A stretch of DNA of 16,615 nt from JAENVT01 sp040005915 (GTDB taxonomy: Bacteria > Actinomycetota > Acidimicrobiia > Acidimicrobiales > Ilumatobacteraceae). Numbering within the stretch: position 1 is the stretch's first letter; each line of letters starts with the position of its first letter. The notes beneath the pieces were generated by a model. It made no database searches, was not told where the DNA came from, and worked only from the letters and a program-made list of their open reading frames with translations. The stretch is taken from positions 1 through 16,615 of the forward strand of contig JBDTYA010000147.1 in NCBI GenBank assembly GCA_040005915.1. Direction: 5' to 3'. Of this stretch, positions 9,321 through 15,241 are shown one piece after another. The position numbers and the translations under genes are program-made.

Positions 9321-10235
9321 CTAACGGCTGATCGCTGAGTACTCCACGGCGATGTCGGCGGCCATTGCAGCGTTCGACTCGATGAGGGCGATGTTGGCCT
9401 CCAGGCTGCGGCCGCCGGTCTTGTCGACGATCCGTGAAAGTAGGAACGGGGTGACCGCCTGACCGACGATTCCTCGGACCGAGAGCTCGTCGAGCGCCTC
9501 GGCGATGACGCTGTCGAGCTCCTCAGCGGGGATCTCGTGCTGCGTGGGAATCGGGTTGGCGATGCACACTCCGCGACTCAACTCGAGGCCTCTCCACGTG
9601 GCGTCGAGCAACGCTGCGGCCTGCCCGGCGTCGTCAACCCGGCGCGGCGCCGGGTGCCCGCTGGACCTGCTGTAGAACGATGGGAACTGGTCGTTGCCGA
9701 CCACGATCACCGGCACACCGACCGTCTCGAGGTACTCGAGTGTCAAGGCGATGTCGAGGATCGACTTCACGCCGGCACAGACGACAGCGACGGGCGTGGA
9801 AGCCAGCTCCGTGAGGTCTGCGGAGATGTCGAACGTGGTCGAGGCGCCGCGGTGCACACCTCCGATCCCACCGGTGGCGAACACCCGAATGCCGGCGAGC
9901 GCGGCGAGCCGCATCGTGGCGGCGACGGTCGTGGCGCCGGTCGCCTTCATCGCCACGAGCCATGGCAGGTCGCGAGTCGTCGCCTTGTGCACGTCGGATC
10001 GTGTGGCGAGCAACTCGATCTCGGAGGCATCGAGCCCGACCTTGCAGGCTCCATCGATGACCGCGATCGTCGCCGGTGTGGCGCCATGGTCGCGCACGAT
10101 CGACTCGACCGCCGCAACCATCTCGACGTTCCGCGGATACGGCATGCCGTGGCTGATGATGGTCGATTCGAGTGCGACGACCGGTCGCCCGTCGCGTACT
10201 GCGCCGGCGACCACACCGGTGATCTTCACGGGCAC
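9321..10235 (-). CDS. psuG: Pseudouridine-5'-phosphate glycosidase
   Basis: PsuG reversibly cleaves the C-C glycosidic bond of pseudouridine 5'-phosphate to give uracil and ribose 5-phosphate, recycling modified RNA nucleosides. The 304-residue product has the family landmarks: VVALESTIISHGMPYP (19-34, Glu23 matching E. coli Glu31), TGGIGGVHRG (121-130), SADLTEL (137-143, metal-binding Asp139) and CAGVKSILDI (152-161, Lys156 matching the Schiff-base Lys166). The start is GTG at 10235. An in-frame TGA lies two codons upstream, so it cannot begin earlier, and a second GTG at 10229 is the only near alternative. PsuK, the kinase usually paired with PsuG, is not adjacent. It is divergent from the 10377 crotonase. 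Confidence 0.94.
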   Translation of the reverse strand: MPVKITGVVAGAVRDGRPVVALESTIISHGMPYPRNVEMVAAVESIVRDHGATPATIAVIDGACKVGLDASEIELLATRSDVHKATTRDLPWLVAMKATGATTVAATMRLAALAGIRVFATGGIGGVHRGASTTFDISADLTELASTPVAVVCAGVKSILDIALTLEYLETVGVPVIVVGNDQFPSFYSRSSGHPAPRRVDDAGQAAALLDATWRGLELSRGVCIANPIPTQHEIPAEELDSVIAEALDELSVRGIVGQAVTPFLLSRIVDKTGGRSLEANIALIESNAAMAADIAVEYSAISR

Positions 10236-10310
10236 CGCTCAGGCACCCGGCGTGGTCGTGAGCCCGCAGTTCGAATCGGGGTGGGCCTGGAGGTCGTCCG
10301 GCAGATTCAC

Positions 10311-10367
10311 GTGTGGCTCCTCATCGGGCGTACGGTATCGCCCGTGGGGTGGCCGTGTGAGCCACAC
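10311..10367 (+). promoter_or_regulatory. Nested inverted repeats upstream of the 10377 crotonase
   Basis: In the 141-base gap between divergent psuG and the crotonase, GTGTGGCT (10311-10318) and AGCCACAC (10360-10367) form a perfect 8-bp pair. They enclose an inner hairpin, CGGGCGTAC (10325-10333) with GTA-T-CGCCCG (10335-10344). GTGGC at 10349-10353 can pair instead with GCCAC at 10361-10365, using part of the same right arm. The right arm ends 9 bases before the ATG. This could be a structured mRNA leader with two alternative folds, or DNA operators. The transcription start is unknown. No known riboswitch consensus was recognised. Confidence 0.35.
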
Positions 10368-10376
10368 TGTCCCTCG

Positions 10377-11177
10377 ATGAACAACGAGTCCGACGAACAG
10401 ATCCGTCTCAGCCGCGACGGTGCGGTCGCGACGTTGTGGCTGAACCGGCCCGCCAAGCGAAATGCGATGACGTATGCGATGTGGGCTCGGTTGCACGAGT
10501 TGTCGCAGCAGCTCGCTTCCGATCGCGAGGTGCGCGTCGTCGTGCTGCGGGGCACGGGTGATCACTTCTGCGCGGGGGCCGACATCATCGAGATCAACGT
10601 CGCCCGGTCGGCCGGCGAGCTTTCGTTCGGTCAGGTCAACGTTGCCGCGGAAACGGCGTTGGCGGCACTGCCGAAGCCAACGGTCGCGTTCGTCACCGGG
10701 GATTGCATCGGCGGCGGATGCTCGTTGGCCATCGACTGCGACTTCAGGATCGCGACGGCCGACGCCCGCTTCGGGATCACCCCTGCAAAACTGGGGATCG
10801 TGTATCCGAGCTCGGCCTTGGAACGCACGATGCACCTGCTGGGCCCGGCGGTGACGAAGCGGTTGCTGTTCACCGGAGAACTGATCGGCGCCGAAGCAGC
10901 CCATCGCGTTGGTTTGGTCGATGAGGTAGGCGATGCCGCTGACGCCGAAGAGCGGCTTGCTACCTTGACCGGCGTGCTCGCCGCCCGTTCGTTGTTGACG
11001 CAGGCGGCGACGAAGTCGATGGTCGCCAGCATCGCTGCCGCCGGGCACGTCTCTGCCGACCTGCAGGCCCATTGGGCCGAGATCGCCGCGACGTCTACCG
11101 ACCTCGCCGAGGGCGTCGCCGCCTTCGCCGAGAAGCGTCGTCCCCGATTCACGTGGTCGGGGCCAAATGGCACCTAG
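10377..11177 (+). CDS. Crotonase-family enoyl-CoA hydratase/isomerase
   Basis: This 266-residue crotonase-fold protein is first in the tightly packed plus-strand run. It shows TLWLNRPAKRNAM (19-31), HFCAGADI (63-70) and the oxyanion segment GGGCSLAIDCD (112-122). By hand alignment with rat crotonase, both catalytic glutamates are missing: Ser116 replaces Glu144 and Ala137 (ITPAKLGIVYP) replaces Glu164. Simple hydration of enoyl-CoA is therefore doubtful, and the reaction is unassigned within the superfamily (isomerase, hydrolase, decarboxylase or another). The ATG at 10377 is chosen because similarity starts there. The frame is open far upstream, but that part is antisense to psuG. The stop overlaps the next gene by 11 bases, indicating coupled translation with the permease. 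Confidence 0.85.
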   Translation: MNNESDEQIRLSRDGAVATLWLNRPAKRNAMTYAMWARLHELSQQLASDREVRVVVLRGTGDHFCAGADIIEINVARSAGELSFGQVNVAAETALAALPKPTVAFVTGDCIGGGCSLAIDCDFRIATADARFGITPAKLGIVYPSSALERTMHLLGPAVTKRLLFTGELIGAEAAHRVGLVDEVGDAADAEERLATLTGVLAARSLLTQAATKSMVASIAAAGHVSADLQAHWAEIAATSTDLAEGVAAFAEKRRPRFTWSGPNGT

Positions 11178-11985
11178 GACGGCTCGCCGAATCGACCGGT
11201 CACTCCCGTGGCCGGCGCTGACGCTCGCGTTGCTCGCCATGGTGTTCTTCGCGCTGCCGATCGCCGGCCTGCTCAGCCGAACGCCTTGGCGAGACATCGG
11301 CGCCACTCTGCGACGCCCGGCCATCCGCGATGCGCTGAGGTTGTCGATCGTCTGCAGCGTGTGCGCCACCGTCATTTCGGTGGTGTTCGGATTGCCACTG
11401 GCGTGGCTGTTGTCGCGGCGACGGTTCCCAGGACGATCTTTGGTGCGCGCCCTCTGCACGCTGTCGATGTTGCTGCCGCCGGTGGTCGGCGGGGTTGCCC
11501 TGCTGACCGCGCTCGCCCCAGGCGGGCTCGTCGGCGGTTCGCTCGATCGATGGTTCGGCGTTCGGCTGCCCTTCACCACGACGGCCGTCGTGATCGCCCA
11601 GACGTTCGTGGCGATGCCATTCTTCGTCGTCACCGTCGAAGCAGCGCTGCGCCACGTCGACACCGGGCATGACGAGGCGGCGCGCACGCTTGGTGCCAGC
11701 AGTTGGTACGCGTTTCGTCGCATCACCCTGCCGGCCGTGCGGCCGGCGCTGATTGCCGGTGCACTGCTTTCGTGGGCGAGGGCATTCGGCGAGTTCGGCG
11801 CCACGGTCACCTTCGCCGGCATCTTTCCCGGCCACACCCAGACGTTGCCGCTCTCGGTGTACACCACGCTTGCCACCGACCCGAAGCAATCCATCGTGAT
11901 CGCGTTGTTGATGGTCGCGGTCGCCCTCGCGGTACTGCTGGCGCTTCGTGACAGATGGACGGTCGCCGGAGTGCTGACGGCGTGA
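11167..11985 (+). CDS. modB: Molybdate-type ABC transporter permease
   Basis: This is a 272-residue polytopic membrane protein of the ModB/CysT/TupB oxyanion permease group. About six hydrophobic segments are visible, starting at about 14-37. The cytoplasmic EAA loop that docks the ATPase is DEAARTLGASSWYAFRRITL (20 residues). The downstream signature RAFGEFGATVTFAGIFPGHT is typical of molybdate permeases, so molybdate is the best guess, with tungstate or sulfate possible. The ATG overlaps the end of the preceding crotonase gene by 11 bases. The stop overlaps the GTG of the ATPase gene (GTGA). No periplasmic binding protein (ModA) is encoded anywhere in the window, although the permease would need one. 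Confidence 0.9.
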   Translation: MAPRTARRIDRSLPWPALTLALLAMVFFALPIAGLLSRTPWRDIGATLRRPAIRDALRLSIVCSVCATVISVVFGLPLAWLLSRRRFPGRSLVRALCTLSMLLPPVVGGVALLTALAPGGLVGGSLDRWFGVRLPFTTTAVVIAQTFVAMPFFVVTVEAALRHVDTGHDEAARTLGASSWYAFRRITLPAVRPALIAGALLSWARAFGEFGATVTFAGIFPGHTQTLPLSVYTTLATDPKQSIVIALLMVAVALAVLLALRDRWTVAGVLTA

Positions 11986-13037
11986 CGCTGCGCGCCCACA
12001 TCGTGGTCGCCCGCGGCTCGGTGAACCTCGATGTATGGCTGGATGTCCCCCCTGGCGAGGTCGTCGCGCTGCTCGGCCCGAAGCACGCCGGCAAGAGCAC
12101 GATCCTGCGCTGCCTGGCAGGTCTGCTCGCTGTGGAGGGCGGTTCGATCGAGATGGTCGGCGAACGGCTCGACGATCCCGCTGCCGGCGTCCTCGTACCC
12201 GCCGAACGCCGTTCGTGCGGCGTGATGTTCGACCCGTACCTGTTGTTCCCGCACATGTCGGTGCTCGAGAACGTGGCTTTCGGACTTCGGGCCCGCGGCG
12301 TCGACAAGGCGACGGCGCACAAGGACGCGCGGCACTGGTTGCGCAGGGTCGGTGTCGAGAGTACCGAGAGGTTGCGGTCGGCCGAGCTGTCGAGGGGGCA
12401 AGCACAACGAATCGCGTTGGCGCGTGCACTGACGACAGAGCCGAAGATGCTGCTGCTCGATGACCCGCTGTGCGCACTGGAGGGTGCGAGCAAGGTCGAC
12501 GTGCGCCGCGAACTAGCACGCCATCTCGCCGAGTTCCGGGGATCCGCAGTGTTGGTGACCCACGATCCCATCGATGCGTACCTGCTGGCAGACCGGGTCG
12601 TGATCATCGAGCACGGCCACGTGGTCCAAGATGGAAGCGTCGCCGAAGTCGCCGCCCATCCGCGGTCCGCTTACGTCGCAGACGAGGTCGGGTTGAACCT
12701 GTTGCCCGGCTCGGTCATGGGCGGTGCATTCGCGATCGATGGGGGAGCCACGTTGGTGGTCGAGGCGCACGACATCGATGGAGCTGCGATCGCGGTCATC
12801 CGTCCGCAATCGGTCGCGCTGCACATCACTCGCCCGGAGGGCAGCCCGCGGAACGCGTGGAAGGCGTCGGTCATCGAGGTCGACCATCGCGCCGATCGTG
12901 TGCGGGCCCGGTTGCAGGGCCCTGTACCGCTGACCGCGGAGGTAGCGGACTCCGCTGCTGCATCGCTGGGGATCAGGGTCGGCCGCGAAGTGTGGGCGTC
13001 CGTCGAGGCCACTGAGATCGCTGTAACACTCCGTTAG
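11982..13037 (+). CDS. modC: ModC-like ABC transporter ATPase with altered catalytic motifs
   Basis: This is the ATP-binding partner of the ModB-like permease. The start GTG at 11982 overlaps the modB stop and has GGAG 10 bases upstream; an ATG at 11955 is a possible longer start. The 351 residues comprise an ABC domain (about 1-230) and a C-terminal MOP/TOBE-like oxyanion-binding region (about 285-351), the length and layout of ModC. Walker A is GPKHAGKST (32-40) and the switch His194 is present. Several motifs deviate: the Q-loop Gln is Asp84 (MFDPYLLFPH), the signature is LSRGQ (136-140), the catalytic Glu after Walker B is Asp161 (LLLDDPL), and the D-loop reads CALE rather than SALD. ATP binding looks intact, but hydrolysis may be slow. 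It is encoded in an acyl-CoA gene run. Confidence 0.85.
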   Translation: MTLRAHIVVARGSVNLDVWLDVPPGEVVALLGPKHAGKSTILRCLAGLLAVEGGSIEMVGERLDDPAAGVLVPAERRSCGVMFDPYLLFPHMSVLENVAFGLRARGVDKATAHKDARHWLRRVGVESTERLRSAELSRGQAQRIALARALTTEPKMLLLDDPLCALEGASKVDVRRELARHLAEFRGSAVLVTHDPIDAYLLADRVVIIEHGHVVQDGSVAEVAAHPRSAYVADEVGLNLLPGSVMGGAFAIDGGATLVVEAHDIDGAAIAVIRPQSVALHITRPEGSPRNAWKASVIEVDHRADRVRARLQGPVPLTAEVADSAAASLGIRVGREVWASVEATEIAVTLR

Positions 13038-13038
13038 G

Positions 13039-13052
13039 CCGCAGGGATGCGG
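13039..13052 (+). terminator. Short hairpin after modC
   Basis: CCGCA (13039-13043) and TGCGG (13048-13052) form a 5-bp stem with a 4-base loop, starting 2 bases after the modC stop. There is no T tract. It is too small for confident calling and may only attenuate transcription before the next gene. Confidence 0.2.
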
Positions 13053-13105
13053 ACGCGGTTCTGGCAAGATCTTGGGATGGCAATACGAGAGGGCGTCGAG
13101 GGTCG

Positions 13106-13957
13106 ATGGTGATCCAACGGGTGGGCGTCGTCGGTTGCGGGTTGATGGGATCGGGCATCGCCGAGGTGGCGGCCCGCGCCGGGCTCGACGTGACCGTGGC
13201 CGAGAGCTCGCCGGCAGCCGCGGACGCCGGCATGGCACGCGTGGCGAGCTCGTTGAAGCGCGCGCTCGCCGCGGGCCGCCTCTCGGACGCTGATCATGAT
13301 GCAGCCTGGCAGCGGCTGGCATTCGGTCACGATCTCGTTTCGCTCGAACAATGCGATCTGGTGATCGAAGCCGTTGCCGAGGACGAGGTGATGAAGATCG
13401 GCGTGTTCGGCCAACTCGACGCGCTGTGCAAACCCGAAGCGGTGCTGGCGTCGAACACATCGAGCATCCCCATCATGAAATTGGCCCGGGCAACCAAGCG
13501 CGAGTCGCAGGTCATCGGTATCCACTTCTTCAATCCGGTGCCCGTCCTACCGCTTGTCGAGCTGGTGACCTCATTGCTGACCTCCGCGGAGACCGCCGCC
13601 GAGATCGAGCAGTTCGCCACCGAGGCACTGGGCAAGACGGTGATCCGATCGCGTGACCGCGCCGGGTTCATCGTCAACGCGCTGCTGATCCCGTACATCC
13701 TCGCTGCGATCCGCATGCTCGAATCCGGGTTTGCGACGGCCGACGACATCGACACCGGCATGGTGAAGGGTTGCGCTCACCCGATGGGCCCGTTGAAGCT
13801 GGCCGACCTGATCGGTCTCGACACCGTGCAGGCCATCGCCGAATCGTTGTACGGCGAGTTCAAGGAGCAGCTCTACACATCACCATCGCTGTTGCTGCGA
13901 ATGGTCGAAGCCGGCCTGCTCGGCCGCAAGGCAGGACGAGGTTTCTATGAGTACTGA
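13106..13957 (+). CDS. 3-hydroxyacyl-CoA dehydrogenase, 3-hydroxybutyryl-CoA type
   Basis: This enzyme oxidises (S)-3-hydroxyacyl-CoA to 3-ketoacyl-CoA with NAD(P)+, or runs the reverse. The 283 residues match the single-domain-pair short form (HbdA/PaaH-like). An N-terminal Rossmann dinucleotide site, VGVVGCGLMGSGIAE (6-20), is followed by SNTSS (116-120), catalytic His140 in HFFNPVPVLPLVE with Glu152, and Asn191 in GFIVNALLIPY. The ending, GRKAGRGFYEY, is typical. The ATG at 13106 places the Rossmann motif correctly, and purine-rich GAGAGGG lies about 12 bases upstream. The 68-base gap after modC may hold its own promoter. The stop overlaps the methyltransferase start by 11 bases. With the upstream crotonase, it suggests fatty or aromatic acyl-CoA breakdown. 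Confidence 0.94.
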   Translation: MVIQRVGVVGCGLMGSGIAEVAARAGLDVTVAESSPAAADAGMARVASSLKRALAAGRLSDADHDAAWQRLAFGHDLVSLEQCDLVIEAVAEDEVMKIGVFGQLDALCKPEAVLASNTSSIPIMKLARATKRESQVIGIHFFNPVPVLPLVELVTSLLTSAETAAEIEQFATEALGKTVIRSRDRAGFIVNALLIPYILAAIRMLESGFATADDIDTGMVKGCAHPMGPLKLADLIGLDTVQAIAESLYGEFKEQLYTSPSLLLRMVEAGLLGRKAGRGFYEY

Positions 13958-14576
13958 ACGGGACAGCCGGCTTCAGTGGATCTACGCATCGGCTGGCGAG
14001 CAGCAGCTGCGCGACCGCTACGACGTGTGGGCCGCGGACTACGACAGCGATCTCGGCGAGCTGCATTGGCTGGCGCCACAGGCAGGTGCGGAGCGGTGCG
14101 ATCACTTTGCGATGCCCGGCTCGGAGCTGCTCGACGCCGGGTGTGGCACCGGTTTGGTCGGTGCCTCGCTGGCGGCTATGGGTCACACACGAATCGTCGG
14201 GTTCGACCTGTCGCCGGGCATGCTGCTGCACAGTGCATCGCGGGGTGTCTACGCCGAGCTGCACGAGGGCTCCTTGTTGGATCGTCTGCCGTTCGACGAT
14301 GGACGATTCGGCTCCGTCGTGTCGGTCGGTGTCTTCACGCTGGGGCACGTCGACGGATCGGCATTCGCCGAGCTGGCGAGGGTGACGGCACCCGGCGGTC
14401 ACGTCTCGATGACGTTCCGCGACGATGCCGTCGATCATCTCGGTTACCGGGACGAGCAGCAGAAGTTGATCGATGCCGATGTGTGGTCGCTCGTCGACAA
14501 GACCGAGCCGATGGCCCTGATCCACGAGGACGGCATCGATATCATGCTCCGCGTCTGGACCTGGCAGGTTGCATAG
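13947..14576 (+). CDS. Class I SAM-dependent methyltransferase (METTL27-like)
   Basis: This is a 209-residue cytoplasmic methyltransferase of the Rossmann-like class I fold. Motif I is LLDAGCGTGLVG (61-72), the acidic residue contacting the SAM ribose is Asp87 in GFDLSPGML, and a GSLLDRLPF (108-116) motif precedes strand 4. The N-terminal YDVWAADYDSDL (25-36) resembles the group that includes human METTL27 (WBSCR27). The substrate is unknown; small molecule and protein targets are both possible. The ATG overlaps the dehydrogenase gene by 11 bases with GAGG 5 bases upstream, so it is translated as part of that operon. Its 3' end overlaps the convergent TetR gene by 35 bases. Confidence 0.88.
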   Translation: MSTERDSRLQWIYASAGEQQLRDRYDVWAADYDSDLGELHWLAPQAGAERCDHFAMPGSELLDAGCGTGLVGASLAAMGHTRIVGFDLSPGMLLHSASRGVYAELHEGSLLDRLPFDDGRFGSVVSVGVFTLGHVDGSAFAELARVTAPGGHVSMTFRDDAVDHLGYRDEQQKLIDADVWSLVDKTEPMALIHEDGIDIMLRVWTWQVA

Positions 14577-15186
14577 CCGCCGGCCGCTTCAGAGAGCCGG
14601 TTTCCAGGCCGACCTCGGCCTCGAGCGCCGTCATCGCCCAGTCGATGACGACAGCGCGCCCGATCACGCCGGGGTGCGCGGCCAGTTGCATGCTCAGCCC
14701 ATCGAGCAACGACAACACCCTCCACGCGGTCGCGTCGGGGTCGCTGCAACGCAGCGTGCCGACGTCGTTCCCGCCGGCGATCGTGGTCGCGATCAAGCGC
14801 TGCCAGGCGATGTTCAAACGACGTGAGGTCGACCCGAGCGCCGGGCGCCGGCGGGCCTCCGACCAAGCGTCGAGCCACATCTGGAACGAGCTGTACTCGT
14901 CGAGTCGTGTGTACGACGCGAAGAACGTCGACAACCGCTCGACGGCGCCGTCGCAGGACTGCATCGCTGCCTGCGTGGCGGCGAGGTCTGCTGCTGCGGC
15001 CTTGTCGAACGCGGCTGCGAGCACGTCGTCCATCGAGGCGAAGTAGTGGTGGATCAGGCCGCTCGACGTGCCCATCGCCGTGGCGACATCGCGCACCGTC
15101 GTGTTGGCGAGTCCCTTGAGAGCGGCGACGCGCAATGTCGCGGCGATGATCTCGTCGCGGCGGGCACCAGGGCTCAATCGGGGCAC
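14542..15186 (-). CDS. TetR-family transcriptional regulator, BetI-like
   Basis: This is a 214-residue dimeric repressor-type protein. The N-terminal helix-turn-helix lies at about residues 28-50 (TTVRDVATAMGTSSGLIHHYF). The ligand domain has the LDAWSEARRRPAL stretch (85-97) typical of the BetI-like C-terminal family, whose namesake controls choline and glycine betaine metabolism. The GTG start at 15186 is set by a TATTGT -10-like box 6 bases upstream and the usual N-terminus length. It is divergent from the GcvT-like gene with 55 bases between starts. A perfect palindrome in that gap is the likely operator for both autoregulation and control of the neighbour. The inducer is unknown; a methylated amine or related compound would fit the context. 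Confidence 0.92.
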   Translation of the reverse strand: MPRLSPGARRDEIIAATLRVAALKGLANTTVRDVATAMGTSSGLIHHYFASMDDVLAAAFDKAAAADLAATQAAMQSCDGAVERLSTFFASYTRLDEYSSFQMWLDAWSEARRRPALGSTSRRLNIAWQRLIATTIAGGNDVGTLRCSDPDATAWRVLSLLDGLSMQLAAHPGVIGRAVVIDWAMTALEAEVGLETGSLKRPAAMQPARSRRGA

Positions 15187-15192
15187 GGCCCG

Positions 15193-15221
15193 ACAATAAC
15201 TGTTATTGCGCGTATGTCCAA
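15193..15221 (-). promoter_or_regulatory. Candidate promoter of the tetR gene
   Basis: On the minus strand, TATTGT (plus coordinates 15193-15198) lies 6 bases before the GTG start, giving a leaderless transcript. A TTGGAC element (15216-15221) is 17 bases upstream of it. The palindromic operator covers nearly all of this -10 box. Confidence 0.45.
15194..15208. promoter_or_regulatory. Perfect 15-bp palindrome, likely TetR operator
   Basis: CAATAACTGTTATTG is two perfect 7-base half-sites (CAATAAC and GTTATTG) around a central T. It is AT-rich in very GC-rich surroundings. It sits between the divergent tetR and GcvT-like genes, covers the tetR -10 box and touches the -35 of the other promoter. 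Binding by the adjacent TetR-family protein is inferred. Confidence 0.75.
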
Positions 15222-15235
15222 TAGCGGTCTACGAT
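15206..15235 (+). promoter_or_regulatory. Candidate promoter of the GcvT-like gene
   Basis: TACGAT (15230-15235) lies exactly 6 bases before the ATG at 15242. A TTGCGC -35-like element (15206-15211) is 18 bases upstream of it and shares three bases with the palindromic operator. The predicted transcript is leaderless, and no Shine-Dalgarno sequence is present. Confidence 0.55.
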
Positions 15236-15241
15236 TCGGCG

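Noticed and set aside
10262..10285. TTCGAATC, resembling a tRNA T-loop
   Set aside because: The flanking bases cannot form the T-arm stem on either strand, and no acceptor, D or anticodon arm is seen.
9537..10376. Upstream extension of the 10377 crotonase frame
   Set aside because: This part is antisense to psuG and of shadow-like composition. Crotonase similarity begins at the ATG at 10377.
10239..12407. 722-residue open frame on the minus strand
   Set aside because: It is antisense to the crotonase, modB and modC, which all have clear family motifs. Its translation is rich in Arg, Ser and Thr and resembles no protein.
15206..15241. Alternative TTG start for the GcvT-like gene
   Set aside because: It would begin inside the palindromic operator and the -35 region and has no ribosome-binding site. 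The ATG at 15242 lies 6 bases after a good -10 box.
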